The notes beneath the pieces are model-generated. The model was not told where the DNA came from. It did no database searches and worked only from the letters and a program-made list of their open reading frames with translations. From IMG/VR virus record IMGVR_UViG_3300049043_000005, positions 1 through 36,189 of that record: DNA of 36,189 bases. One strand, written 5' to 3'. The stretch is from a virus. Positions 11,826 through 22,289 of this stretch are shown here, piece after piece. How positions within the stretch are numbered: position 1 is the first letter of the stretch; the number at the start of each line of letters is the position of its first letter. A program made the position numbers and the translations under genes.

Positions 11826-12668
11826 TACTTTTCAAATCTTTTAATAAGAGCCTTTACATAACTGTGAAGCTTAGACTTGTCATCATTTGCTACATACCTC
11901 TTAATGTTCGACATCTGTTTGGGGTTAAAAAATGTACTCACCACCAGTGGCTTCAGCAATCTTTTCCCCATTCTGCATAATATCTATTGGGTTCTTTTTG
12001 TGAGAGAATGGGCCAGGGGTTTTTACAACCATACCCTTTTTTGCCACCCCCGCTTTTATTTTTGCTGCCTCAATATCTGCTAAACCTCCAAGATATCCCT
12101 GTACTGACGAGCCAATTTGACCTATACCAGCCCCAATATTAGCCTGACCGACTGCCCTTTCTCCAGCGGCTCTATTAAGGTCAGTCTGAAATCTTTCCTC
12201 TCTCATAGCAAGCCTGGCTTCTTGAGCCTGTCTTGTCCTTTCATTGGCCGCACCTAAATTCTGGAGAGCTTCAGTCTGTCTTTGTTGCTGAATGTCAGCG
12301 ATGCCTTGAGCCTGTCTCTGTGCTTGCTGAGTAGCTGCACCGATACCTCCAAGCAAAGCCCTACCGCCAGCACCAGATAAAGCCTCTGTAGTCCCAGCCA
12401 ATCCCGCCTTGATGGACTCCATCTGACGGTTCATAATGTCTTGGTTATAGGCATCTTTGTAGGCTTTGTAATACTCTGATGGAGTTCCAGCTATTGGTGC
12501 ATTAAGGTCTGGTGCGCCTTTCCTTATTTGCTCCATATCTTTTTTCGCCCTTTTGGCCTGTACCGCTCCCATAATAGACTGACCAACCCCAGCAAGACCA
12601 CCTATAATAGCTGACCCAGCCAACAAGCCACCTACAACGTATTTCTTCGGATTTTTACGTGATTTCAT
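11825..12668 (-). CDS. Probable internal virion protein with glycine-rich hydrophobic N-terminus (about 280 aa, indel-broken)
   Basis: The main piece (12668-11925) stops at a T-run. Removing one T near 11930-11936 continues the protein as GEYIFNPKQMSNIKRYV and ends at 11825, giving 281 codons. Residues 10-36 (VVGGLLAGSAIIGGLAGVGQ) are a long glycine-rich hydrophobic segment that could insert in a membrane. Residues 85-180 are Ala/Gln/Arg-rich and helical (QQAQRQAQGIADIQQQRQ), a coiled-coil-like region. This pattern resembles T7 gp14 and similar internal virion proteins that form an ejection pore. It is the first of three adjacent candidate ejection genes. Assignment is by composition and position, not by sequence match. 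Confidence 0.6.
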
Positions 12669-12681
12669 AAGTGTAAAGATA

Positions 12682-15600
12682 CTATTCAGTTACTTGTTCG
12701 TTGTGAAGCCTTGACCTAGTCAAGTATACGTTAAATGCGTAGGCCTCTATCGGTGTTGTCAAGCTGTTTGTTAAATCGATGATAAAGAACGGTCCTCTAA
12801 CAGGGTCACCGTCAATAGACGCTTGACTATCAGCCACAAGGATAGTACCAGTTGCTATGGCCATAGTGCTCCCAGATAAGTTCCCAAGAAGTATCGTGTT
12901 GGTCCCAGATGCCTGTATTGTGGCGTAACCAGTGGCTCCATTGTAAATAGTAGTAGTTCCACCACTAGTCAAAGCCCCTATAAAGGAATTCCCGCTAACT
13001 TGGAATGGGGTCGTGATTCTGTTTCCCAATGTCAGAGTAACACCACTAGCCCAAGTCCCCGTTGCTGTAACGTAACCGATAACGGCTCTATTTGATACAG
13101 CGTTTGTCGAAGTTGCGTTAAGCCTTGGGACGTTTGCATAATAAGCGCCCTCTCCTAAGCGATATGTTCCCAGTCGCCACAGTAACGGTATCGCCAAGAT
13201 GCTTGACCACTGACGGTAAACTTAAATGTCCAAGGAGCATTCCCCTCTATGCTGAAAGCCTCAGCTGTCTTGACCATTGAGTTGTTGAATGCAGATATAA
13301 GCTTTACTGAGGATACATTTCCGCTTCCATAGAATTCGTTCCTATTAGCCAAATCGGTATGCCTATACATCTTACCCTCTTTGAACGTATAGAGGTAGTT
13401 GTCAAGATGCTCGTAAGCCTCTGGTTTGAACGAATACCTCGTATTCCACACCTTGTCCTCCATATCGTAGGCAATCGTATCATTAAAAAGGTCACCGCTT
13501 GAGTTTACATTCACATAGGTGATGTCGTACTCCCCGTGCATAGGGTCAATACCGCCAATAGTCTTGTAGGTTCCGCTAGAAGATGCAATGATGAAGCACT
13601 TATCTTGCGTGTAAGCGTCAATCTTTGCCTCGCTGATAGGCTCCAACCCATCTGGCCCAATGCGTACAATCTTGCCAGACCTTACGTCTGAGAAGTATAC
13701 TCTTCCGTTGTAAGACTTAACACTTTCAGGGTTTTGAGTCCCAAAGTCCCCAGCATAAACAGATTGAACTCCAAGTAAATTAGTTGACACGGTTACATTT
13801 GATGTACCGTCAAGGTATTCAATGAGGTTTCTGTTTATCGGGATAAGCGATGATTTAACTTCCTGAAGAACCGTAATGCTGTCTCCGTTGTTCAGCATCT
13901 GCTTAATAGCCCCGTAGGCGTTAGGTAGGTCGACAAAGTTACCTTGACCGCCATTGAATGATGACAGCTTTAATACAGATGAATCTAATGAATAAGGCTC
14001 TGAGTATGTTATTGATGACTTCCTTTTAATCTGTTTTACGTTTAATGACTCCGCATTTGGTCTACCAAAGCCTAGATAATTCGATTCGTAAAAATCGCTA
14101 ACGCTAAGGTCTTCAACATACAATGTAGAATATCTTATATTAAACACATCCGAAGGGTCCACATTAGGCCCTCCACTAACAAACGGATTTAGTTTAATTT
14201 GTCTAGGTCGGCTATAGCAGTCTCCATTGGATGTAACTATTATCGAATCTGTTGTTCCAGTTATGTTCGAGTAATTAAAATCCCAAGTACTATCTATTAA
14301 CGCATTGTTCTGAGTAAAAGTAACTACTAAGTTTCCAGATGTATTAACATACGTAGATTCAACGGTTCTAGTAGCTATAAGTGGAGTATTTGGAGGAGTG
14401 ACCCTTTGGGTAAATTCTATTCTATCTCCAGGGTATATTTGGGTGAACCCAGATGATATTGTGAAAAGGCCATTCAGTGCGACTAGACTTTGAGTGCCAG
14501 CGGAAGTATAAGACCTATCTCTTAAAATTAGTTTTATGATATCTTATTCCTCCAACAGTTGACGAAACGTCTCCATACAACCCTATCTCATTGTATACTG
14601 GCGTATTAACAGACCCTACTGGCCTGTATATTTCTACGATACAATCATTAGGCCACCTAGAGTTATTTGAGGTTATGTCGCTTGATGAAAACAATAAATA
14701 CCCCTCGTCTTTCACAGACATAATCCATCCTATAGCTCTTCCGCCTCCATATGTGGTTGTATTGATTGGAGTGTCTTGTGACGTATAATAATCATAACTT
14801 ATGATATCGAATATATAGTTTCTTGGATAATAAATTTTGCCATTCAATGGGTCGGTATAACTCACTATTCTTAGCTTGTCTCCCTTTGCGAACGAGTAAT
14901 TGAATATTGCTCCCTTTGACTCCTTGTACGAAGAGTCTTGCCCTTCAAGATGCCTCATCGATAAAAATATATTTCTTCCAACAGTGGAAGATGTTGAAGA
15001 GGCCAACATACCTTCGGCTACAGAATACCTATAAGCAAAAGAGTAAGTGCTATATGGAGAATATACTATTTGGTAATTCTTTGCCCAAGATGGCGGCTGA
15101 TTAGATAGCCTAATAATGGCCTTAGAGGGCCCGAATGGAGCGTCTCCTCTTTCGCCTTCAGTTTCGACATAATAGCTATCTAATGGATTTACAGAAGAGC
15201 TTCTATTATAGTTGTCATAATATACCACGCCAAATTTGTGAAATTGGCCAGACTTAAATGTCTTATTATTTACGAACGTTGTGAATACCGTTGACGATGG
15301 ACCTATAAGCTTATAATTATTAAGAGTGCTATTAAAAATTCCTTGGAAGGTTAATCCGCTTGTTGTAGCTATGGAATCTGGAAAACTCCATATAAGAGGA
15401 GGGAATGTTAATGTGTAGTAGGCTGGAGTGCCGTTATTATAAGTTCCGCTTACATCAAGCACTGAATTGGACTGTATATTGAGGGAACTTGTCCTGACAT
15501 CCATTGTTAATATACCACTAGAAATAGTACCGCTTCCTATAGTGACACCTATTGTTCCATTCAGTGAAAAAGTTAATCCGCTAACAGGCTGTCCCTGCCC

Positions 15601-17106
15601 AGTTATTCCAGAAACAGCTAATAAATTTGAATTATTGGAGCTTGTTGTTCCTATGTATGTCCCAGAAATAGCTGAGTTAACTGATGAGGCTAATGCGTTT
15701 AATGTCGCATATCCAGACGGAAGCGATATTGTCTTTTGTATAGGTATATCTATTTCTCCTAGAGTTATTGATGAAGCAATAGCGTACCCAAAATTATAGT
15801 CGGTTGCACTAGGCGGTATGCCTGGGTTATATATCTTTTCAATTAAATACTTACTCGCTTTTAATGATATAGACAGAGGTATGGTTATAGCCTTTCTTGA
15901 AGAAGCTGGGGCCTTATTGAAGTCAAGGCTAATTTTCCAGTTAGTAGATACAGTTCCACCAGTAACCGTTACTCCAGTAACTGTTTCATATGAAGATATT
16001 ATTGACGGTATATTTAATACATCTTCAAAGTTAAATAAAACATTGCCAGAGACTTTGTCTGGTATATCAAAGAATTCCGTGTAATTGCCATAAGACAGCC
16101 TATTCCCAGATATGACTTGAGATTGACTCTTTAATGGGACATTATCGAACAACTTGTTATTTTCATTGTCAGATAGAGGATTAAGTAGGTTTGAATTAAA
16201 AAAACGGACTGAGCCAGTAGAAATTGCTCTATCATTATCTATCTCCCTGAAAAAACAAAAATTTGTTTGATTTTTTGATTTTGAAAAAATCCGTATCTTA
16301 GATACATCGCCTTTAGAGTATTTAAAATAAACATCTATAGCGTTAAACTTTTCGATATACTTTGATTCATCGATTCCATCAAGAACGCTATAAGTGTTTA
16401 TTGATATATCAGAGTGGGGAGATAAAGCCGAAAGCTCGCCATCTTCATATACATACTGATAGGCAAATTGAAAAAAATCTTCTTTTAAGTAGTTAGAATT
16501 TATATTTGAGTCAATGGCTAGCGCTATTGATAATGGCTCCAAAGGAGGGGCCTTAATCGTCGTGATGCTCAACAGTTTCTCATCGTCCGTGTAACCAGTA
16601 GCTCCAGCAGCCTTGTAGGGGTAACCACTAACCCCAGCTGTATTCGCCAGTGCCTTTGTGGCGTTAATCTTCTTGGGGTCTGTAACCCCATCCGTGAAGT
16701 ACAAAAGCGTGTCACCGTTCTCCTTAACGAGGCAATCAGCCTTGACAAAGCCAGTTGCTGTAAACCCAAGAACCGAGTCTCTGTAAACGAGCCTTACAGT
16801 GTTCCTTCGGCTCGTGTACTGATAGATGCTATGGTTGCCACCTGAATTGTGGACAAAGTAGAATATCTCTCCTGTCTGTTTACAAGCTGTTGTACCGATG
16901 ACTGTATTAGTTCCAGGAGGTAAATCATCACCACTTGCATTATAGCTAACGAGTGTATTCCCAAGAGCGTTCTTAATGACCCCTGCGTTACCGCCCTCGT
17001 CATCAGACATCTGCACATTGAGCGCATCAACCATCTCCACTGATTTAACCAGTAGATAGTCGTCGTCTTTATTGAGATACCGAGGTATTAGCTTATCAAT
17101 AGCCAT
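12682..17106 (-). CDS. Large tail protein resembling crAss-like 'stabilization protein' (about 1473 aa, indel-broken)
   Basis: Three frames join here: 17106-14515, about 14520-13155 and 13197-12682. Extra bases near 14520, 13192 and 13160 explain the breaks, and 4425 nt minus three gives 1474 codons. The N-terminus (LIPRYLNKDDDYLLVKSVEMVDALNV, then GNAGVIKN) is the part I recognise: tail stabilization proteins of crAss-like phages open with a similar 'polypeptide of DALN(V/I)..., G(V/I)(I/V)KN' signature. The rest is rich in Ser, Thr and Gly with many beta-strand-like repeats and a segment IGPDGLEPISEAKI that looks like a propeller or sheet module. It follows two connector candidates by 2 bases, fitting a tail tube or nozzle role below the portal. 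The C-terminus runs through an Ig-like region (VTATGTWASGVTLTLGN). Confidence 0.65.
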
Positions 17107-17108
17107 CC

Positions 17109-17921
17109 TTAGAATTTCACGGTTTGCTTGAAGTTCTTCCTGATGGTCTTGAGGGCTTCGGTCATATTGAACGACTTCAGCCTTGCGTTGGCTAGCCTAC
17201 GTTCATTGTAGTACTCCGCCCTTGCACGACTCTTCTCAACAGCTGGGACATTGGACTTGCGTTCAATAATCTTGTAGTAGATGTAGCTCCTTACCGCTGA
17301 TTCAGCGTACAAGTGAACAGAAGGGTTTGCAGAACGTGCCTCGTCTGCGATGTACTCAATGACGACATCGGAGAAGCCTGGGGTGCTTCCAAGCTCAATC
17401 CTGTTTTGGTCGTAGTTCATACGATACTCAGCGACATACTGACCACCACCTACACCGTACAGTGCTCCGTAGGAGTCGTTGTCCCAGAAGTTTCTGAACA
17501 GATAAGTCTCAAACCCGTAAAGGTCTGAGTAGCCAAAACCAGGCCTAGAAGTGTCGTCAACACGCTCATAGAGCCCGTCTTCGCCTTCTACTGGGTTTCC
17601 ACCAGCGTCCTCTACATAAATCTGAGAGATATTAATATTCTTGTTCTCCCCAAGCACGTATACCAAACCGTCCCCACCAACGACCCCAATCTTCACAAGG
17701 TCAACAAAGTCGTCTGGGAGGTCAACGGTCAACAAGTCTGTATTCACAGGCATCTTGAGACTCCTCACAATTTTGAGCATATCAAAGCCTAGCTCACGTA
17801 TTGCTCTCAAGGCATAGTTCCTTACGAGAGTATCTGAAACATCAGCGCAGTAGTCATCCCCAGCAATGCTGAGAACAAAGTCATTGACGATTTGGTCTAC
17901 GGTTACTAAGTTTCTAGCCAT
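17109..17921 (-). CDS. Head-tail connector (ring) protein candidate, 270 aa
   Basis: Intact frame with ATG at 17921, overlapping the stop of the upstream gene by one base, and ending 2 bases before the large tail gene. The N-terminus is helical (LVTVDQIVNDFVLSI, ALRAIRELGFDMLKIV), then a beta-rich middle with LPDDFVDLVKIGVVGGDGLVYVL, and the C-terminus is helical and basic (RARAEYYNERRLANARLK). The layout helical bundle, beta insert, helical tail, together with the motif 'LPDDFVDLVKIGV', is typical of podovirus head-tail adaptor proteins such as T7 gp11 or crAss ring proteins. The order capsid, this pair, then tail protein supports the role. No catalytic motif is present. Family assignment is an inference. 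Confidence 0.55.
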   Translation of the reverse strand: MARNLVTVDQIVNDFVLSIAGDDYCADVSDTLVRNYALRAIRELGFDMLKIVRSLKMPVNTDLLTVDLPDDFVDLVKIGVVGGDGLVYVLGENKNINISQIYVEDAGGNPVEGEDGLYERVDDTSRPGFGYSDLYGFETYLFRNFWDNDSYGALYGVGGGQYVAEYRMNYDQNRIELGSTPGFSDVVIEYIADEARSANPSVHLYAESAVRSYIYYKIIERKSNVPAVEKSRARAEYYNERRLANARLKSFNMTEALKTIRKNFKQTVKF

Positions 17922-18667
17922 TATTGATTAGGTTGTTGACCCTGTGCTGCGTATGCGTATACCTCTGAATCCCTCAAGTTAACCCCCACCATCTTTGCAA
18001 TTTCAATGACAAGCTCAGGGACATAGTGGTTTGGTAGCTCAAAGTCAAAAGAAGAGTCTGGGTTGTAAACCTCTACACCAGACACGGTAATAAAACCAAA
18101 TGTCGGAGGGTTTGTAGACTTTGCCTGAGTAGATAGCGCTGACAAGCTCTCAGGGAGCTTGTAGTAGCGTAGTTTAATCTTCTTGATAGTTGTAGGGTAA
18201 ACCTCAAGAACGTCGCTCACAAGGGCTACAGGACGTGATTCAGTGGGGACAGACAAAGTACTTCTCAGAACATATTCAATCTTAGCCTCATCGTAGATAA
18301 GGTCAATAGGAATGCTTGTTGTCTGGCTTAGGATGAATGTCCCAAAGGTCTTAGCGGAGATGATACGCCCAAGGTCTGCTGGCTTTGCAAAGGTCTGGTC
18401 TGTGCTAGAGGTCTGGTTAATCGTAACCTCTTTGCTGAATCGGGCCAAGTCCTCACGAATCTGCTTCAAAGGGGCGGTTTCACGCTCCCCCGATAGCTGA
18501 CGTGTACGTGCTGCATTGCCTAGTGCAAGCTTCTCGAACAAGCTGTTGTATACGTTGAGCTGAGCAACCCCCGCAAACGAGTTAAAGACCGCTGGGGTGA
18601 TAAAGCCCCTTTGGTCCTTGTTCGCTAAGTTCTTTAGAGTCTTGTATACTGTATCTACGCTAGCCAT
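17921..18667 (-). CDS. Head-tail connector or ring protein candidate, 248 aa
   Basis: Intact frame from an ATG at 18667, the first gene after a strong terminator (18701-18727) and a -7 promoter box (18688-18695). It therefore probably heads its own transcript with the next two genes. The N-terminal half is helical (VDTVYKTLKNLANKDQRGFITPAVFNSFAGVAQLNVYNSLFEKL). The middle is beta-rich with YEAK-like and KLRYYKLPE stretches, and it ends with ELPNHYVPELVIEIAKMVGVNLRD, a helix that often closes phage connector proteins. The stop overlaps the start of the next connector candidate by one base. The position between the capsid block and the tail gene suggests a head-completion protein. I do not recognise the family with certainty. 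Confidence 0.5.
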   Translation of the reverse strand: MASVDTVYKTLKNLANKDQRGFITPAVFNSFAGVAQLNVYNSLFEKLALGNAARTRQLSGERETAPLKQIREDLARFSKEVTINQTSSTDQTFAKPADLGRIISAKTFGTFILSQTTSIPIDLIYDEAKIEYVLRSTLSVPTESRPVALVSDVLEVYPTTIKKIKLRYYKLPESLSALSTQAKSTNPPTFGFITVSGVEVYNPDSSFDFELPNHYVPELVIEIAKMVGVNLRDSEVYAYAAQGQQPNQ

Positions 18668-18687
18668 TCCCTATTTTATCGTAAGTG

Positions 18688-18695
18688 CAAATATA
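18688..18695 (-). promoter_or_regulatory. Bacteroidota-type -7 promoter box after the capsid block
   Basis: The minus strand reads TATATTTG followed by CAC, 20 bases upstream of the ATG at 18667 and just downstream of a T-run terminator. This placement restarts transcription for the connector and tail genes. No clear -33 TTTG is seen because the terminator occupies that stretch. Confidence 0.55.
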
Positions 18696-18700
18696 CCAAC

Positions 18701-18727
18701 AAAAAAGGGGTCCCCGAAGGAACCCCT
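18701..18727 (-). terminator. Rho-independent terminator after the post-capsid gene
   Basis: On the minus strand AGGGGTTCC and GGGACCCCT form a 9-bp stem (one G-U pair) closed by a TTCG tetraloop and followed by six T. It lies between the stop at 18746 and the promoter at 18688-18695. On the plus strand an A-run precedes the same stem, so it acts best for leftward transcripts. Confidence 0.85.
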
Positions 18728-18745
18728 GATTGTAAGCTAGTTAGC

Positions 18746-19575
18746 TTATTGAAACTTTTCGAGTCGCTTTAGGATTTCTTGGTGAACAAGGCTCCCCTTT
18801 TCGCTTAGGCAGAACTTGGTCATCATATCGACCCCATCCTGTCCTACAGGCGTAGCGAGAATCAATCTGTTTGAGTCGGCCCAGAACACCCCGTCTTGGT
18901 TAATCCTAAGGATACCGTTGGAGGCTGCAAGGCTGATAGATGCTCTCATCTTAACGAGAGGATTATCAAACAGTTCGATAAACGCCTTTGGGTTGGACTT
19001 GGCTTCAATCAGAAGCTCCCTACGAATCTCTTGGTTGCGCTGTTCAAGGCTAATACCCAGATACAGGATAACAGGGATAAGCTCGTCAATAGACTTGTCA
19101 CGAATCAATGAGATAGCGTCGTGAATGACAAATTCATCTTGAAGAAGTGTATCTGTCTTTTTTTCGTTGTTAATCTCAAAGAATAAGTTACCACCATTTT
19201 TCACATTGCCTGGATGTGCATCCAAATAATCCTGTAAATTAGGTTGGCTTGGGGGACACCTAAGAGCTTTTCAACAAATACAATATGTGAACGCCTAGCA
19301 TTAGGAGATTGCTTATCCACAAAAATCGATGGCTCGTTTGGACAATATCGTATTGACCTAACAGTATCAAGTTCTTTATCGTATATGGTAATATCCGCTT
19401 GAGATAATTTAAACCATACACCACCTCCATCTACTAGTTGATAAATCTTCTGTTTTCGACCAGTATTCTGTGCGGGTTCTTGCCTGCGTCGAGGCTTAAA
19501 AATTGGGACAGCTTCAATCTGAGCTGCGTCAGGGGCTAGGACCTCGTCCTCCCTCTGGAGTTGTTGTTTTGCCAT
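18746..19575 (-). CDS. Conserved post-capsid phage protein, function unknown (about 276 aa, indel-broken)
   Basis: Two pieces (19575-19201 and 19225-18746) join if one C missing from a C-run near 19254 is restored, giving LLGVPPSQPNLQDYLDAHPGNV and 277 codons. The N-terminal 45 residues are polar and basic (FKPRRRQEP), probably disordered. The core has RSIRYCPNEPSIFVDKQ, NLQDYLDAHPGNVKNGGNLF, a helical stretch around HDAISLIRDKSIDELIP, and a C-terminal part ADSNRLILATPVGQDGVDMMTKF. I recall similar proteins beside capsid genes in marine phages, but no function is known to me. It lies between two terminators, so it may be expressed separately from the capsid gene. A head-associated role is inferred from position only. 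Confidence 0.6.
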
Positions 19576-19618
19576 ATTAAATAGAATTTAGGTTTTTAGA
19601 AAATCTTTTGCTTATTTA

Positions 19619-19643
19619 GGGGGACCCCAAAGGGCCCCCCCTT
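19619..19643 (-). terminator. Hairpin terminator directly after the major capsid gene
   Basis: The minus strand contains GGGGGGCCC, a TTTG loop and GGGTCCCCC, a 9-bp stem with one G-U pair, beginning about 25 bases after the capsid stop at 19668. It is followed by TAAATAAG and not by a pure T-run, so it could be a weaker terminator or an RNA 3'-end stabiliser for the abundant capsid message. Confidence 0.65.
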
Positions 19644-19667
19644 GTCAGCGGTAATCAGTGACTAATG

Positions 19668-21096
19668 CTAACGCTTAATTAACACGTGTCGATTTGCAGC
19701 ACGAGTTACAAGAGAAATCTCGGAACGGTAGTTAAACTGCAGTACGTCGAGCGTTGAGTTGTTGGCTCCGATAAACGAACCAGTCAGCCAGTGCTCCATC
19801 TCACGAGAAACACCGTTGGTTGACTTGTAGTTGATTTCGAGAGGGAACTCACGGTTTCCAGTCTTAGGGTCGACTACGGTTGCCATAGGAATCATCACAC
19901 CAGCAAATCCAACCATTCCAGTGGGAGCTGTGCTAACTTGAGACGTACCAAGCAAAGTAGGCTCGTTCAAGAGCTTCCAATCGTGCTTGTGGAAGGTGTA
20001 ACTACCACGACCAAACGATTTAAACCCAAGTTCAACAGCCATATTTGGATTATTGTTAAATGCACCAAATTGAGTAGACAGACCTGCTGTTAATGATGTG
20101 CCTGAAGTTACAGTTCCTTTAGCTAAAAGGTCATCAATAGCCAAATCTTGCAAACGGTCAACATACAAAGCGTATTCTGGTCCAGCTCGATTACGGTCAA
20201 GGGCGGTAATAATTGCGTCAAAATCAACAAGTTCGTTTAAATAACCGTTTGTAACAAGTCCCCTGTTCTCAAGAGCGCTGAAGTAGCCTTCAGAACCAGA
20301 AATATTTGCAGAGCCGAAACCAGCAGCAGCTGCAGTATTAGCGTTTGTTTGACCAAGAAGCATCATCATTTCACGCTTGTCTGATAAAACGCTGACGAGT
20401 ATCAGCTTCTCCTTTAATAAACCAGCGATAGTCTCCTCCTCCTACGTCAATCCATCCAATGTTTGTTGCTTGAGAACCAGTAACCTTGAAGATTTCTTTG
20501 ATAATCATATAAGCATTTGTACGCTGGATTACGTTTGACTCAAGATATTCGCTGAGGCCTGGTCAGTTCCTTGTCCATATAAGTTACCGACAATAGGTAA
20601 GGTATACGTTACTCCGCTAGTTGGTCCTGTTAAAGTACCATTGGCAAGATTAGAAAGCGTAATGGATGTAGCTCCAGTAGCAGCAACAATAGCACGCTGG
20701 GTGGTCGTTGCCATATCCCATAGAACAACATCATTTGGCCTCAATGGAGCTGTACCGCTAGCATCATTCCATCCAGAAGCGACAGATATTACAATATTAC
20801 CAGATGCTGCGCCAGATGCTGTAGCTGTAAATACAGCGTTTGGATGCAAGCGCTGCTCCTCCCACCAAGTTACTTGGTCAGCGGTTCCAGCGGTTTTAAC
20901 AGCACCAACAAGTTGCAAAAAGCCAGTAATACCTTGGCTTCCATAGGTCTTAACCAGCTGACTGCGAGCGTCAGGCTTGTTGACGGTGTTGATAAAATTA
21001 CCCAGAGAGATATAGGTCTGTGGGCTAAGGGTTCTAAAATACGTTTGGTGTGGTGTTAGTTGTTTGCGTAAATACCGCACCTGATGCGTTTGCCAT
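19668..21096 (-). CDS. Major capsid protein (about 475 aa, indel-broken)
   Basis: Four frame segments form one protein. ATG at 21096 starts MANASGAVFTQTTN. An extra T near 21036-21039 moves to the frame that carries VFRTLSPQTYISLGNFINTV. A missing base near 20550 leads into EYLESNVIQRTNAYMIIKEI. An extra T near 20390 leads to SDKREMMMLLGQTN. The corrected length is 476 codons. The region GGGDYRWFIKGEADTRQR followed by a REMMML helix is what I recognise from major capsid proteins of crAss-like and related Bacteroidota phages (HK97 fold). The middle has an Ala/Gly/Thr-rich insert that may be a surface domain. Gene order scaffold, capsid, hairpin, connectors supports it. The stop is TAG, followed at once by a hairpin, which argues against TAG reassignment. 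Confidence 0.8.
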
Positions 21097-21123
21097 TTGT
21101 TTTTGGGTTTAAGGGTTAAAAGT

Positions 21124-22248
21124 TTAGAGTTTAATCCGCATCATAGAGTCATTTTGACCCATAATGCTTTCAAGCTGTGCTAACAGGGTGTCAGTCTTGA
21201 CCTCCAGGCCCTGCATTAGGAGCGCCTGTTTGTACGTTGGCTACGTTTTGTACAATCTTCCGCTGTCCGTCCGACAGTCCCTGACTATAAACAGCCTTGA
21301 CAATTTCGTCAATGTTGTCTACAACGGTTCTGTGCATACTAAACAGCTCGTGATTCCACTGCCCGTTACCGTCGACGTATTGGTCGAAGAATGAGTCCAG
21401 TTGAGCGTTTTTTGATTTCAAGCTGTTCTTGTAAGCATCGTTTAGACCGAAGGTGAACGTCTTCTCGCCATTAAGCTCAAAGTCAATCCCCTCAAGTGAA
21501 TCTATCTCACTAGACATTTCTTGAAGCCATTGCTCGTCTACAAACGTATTCAGGTTCGTATTCTTGGTATTCTCCCGTTTCGGTTCTAGCCAAGTATCCG
21601 TTCCTGAGATTTTCAATCTCCTGACGAGCTTTATTAGCATCTATCTTGAGCTGAAGCTGTGCCATCTTCTGTTCTTTCTCTTCAAGGAATTCATCTCCAA
21701 TCTTATACTTAGTTTCTATAAGCATAGAGATATCATCTTGAGACAACTCAGGATGCTCTGCAGACATTTGCAACCTAACCAGATTTAAATCATCCATTTC
21801 GGATGGGTTCAACATCTGATAGCGAAACCAGTCTTCAGGGGAGCGCCCTGTGTCACTAACAAATTCAAGGATGGGCAGCAACCGCTCATCGATATTTGTT
21901 TCTTGCGTTTGACCCATTAGAGCTTCAAGTCCAGCACCAAACTTCTCTTCGAGGTACGAGTTGATGAAGTCAATCGTCTCCTCGTCGGAGACACTATCAT
22001 CATAGTACTCACCTTGGTCTTCGTATGACCCCTGCATATATACTGCACTGCTGTCATCCTCAGACTGAGGCTGGAATTCGGTCTGACCTTGAAATTCAGG
22101 GTCTGATGTCAAAGAACTATCACCAGCGTTTGGTTCGGAGCTGGCAGCCGATGGTTCAGTTTGCGGTTCGGGACTTGGTGGAGTGTCGAAGATTTCCGAT
22201 TCCAAGGTCCTTAGCCAAGTTTTCAAGTGGATTGAAGTTTGTTTCCAT
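21124..22248 (-). CDS. Scaffolding-like acidic protein upstream of the capsid gene (about 373 aa, indel-broken)
   Basis: ATG at 22248 gives METNFNPLENLAKDLG. An extra base near 22210 leads into IFDTPPSPEPQTEP, another near 21545 leads to TFVDEQWLQEMSSEID, and a third near 21192 to VKTDTLLAQLESIMGQ. The 1125 nt minus three give 374 codons. Residues 20-75 are low-complexity Ser/Pro/Glu/Asp, residues 75-110 are very acidic, and a long helical region (ISMLIETKYKIGDEFLEEKEQKMAQLQLKIDANKARQEIENLRN) is coiled-coil-like. Acidic disordered N-terminus, central coiled coil and position immediately before the capsid gene are standard for scaffolding proteins. A promoter box (22273-22280) precedes it, so scaffold and capsid may form one transcript that ends at the hairpin at 19619-19643. 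Confidence 0.65.
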
Positions 22249-22272
22249 AAATAATTGAATTACAGTTGGTTG

Positions 22273-22280
22273 CAAAGATA
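22273..22280 (-). promoter_or_regulatory. Bacteroidota-type -7 promoter box before the scaffold and capsid genes
   Basis: The minus strand reads TATCTTTG, 24 bases upstream of the ATG at 22248, in the 41-base gap after the DUF5872-like gene. It would drive the scaffold and capsid transcript. Confidence 0.5.
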
Positions 22281-22289
22281 GTACAAAAA

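Noticed and set aside
12669-12681. TATCTTTA near the start of the 280-residue virion gene as a promoter
   Set aside because: The last G of TAnnTTTG is missing and no -33 box is seen.
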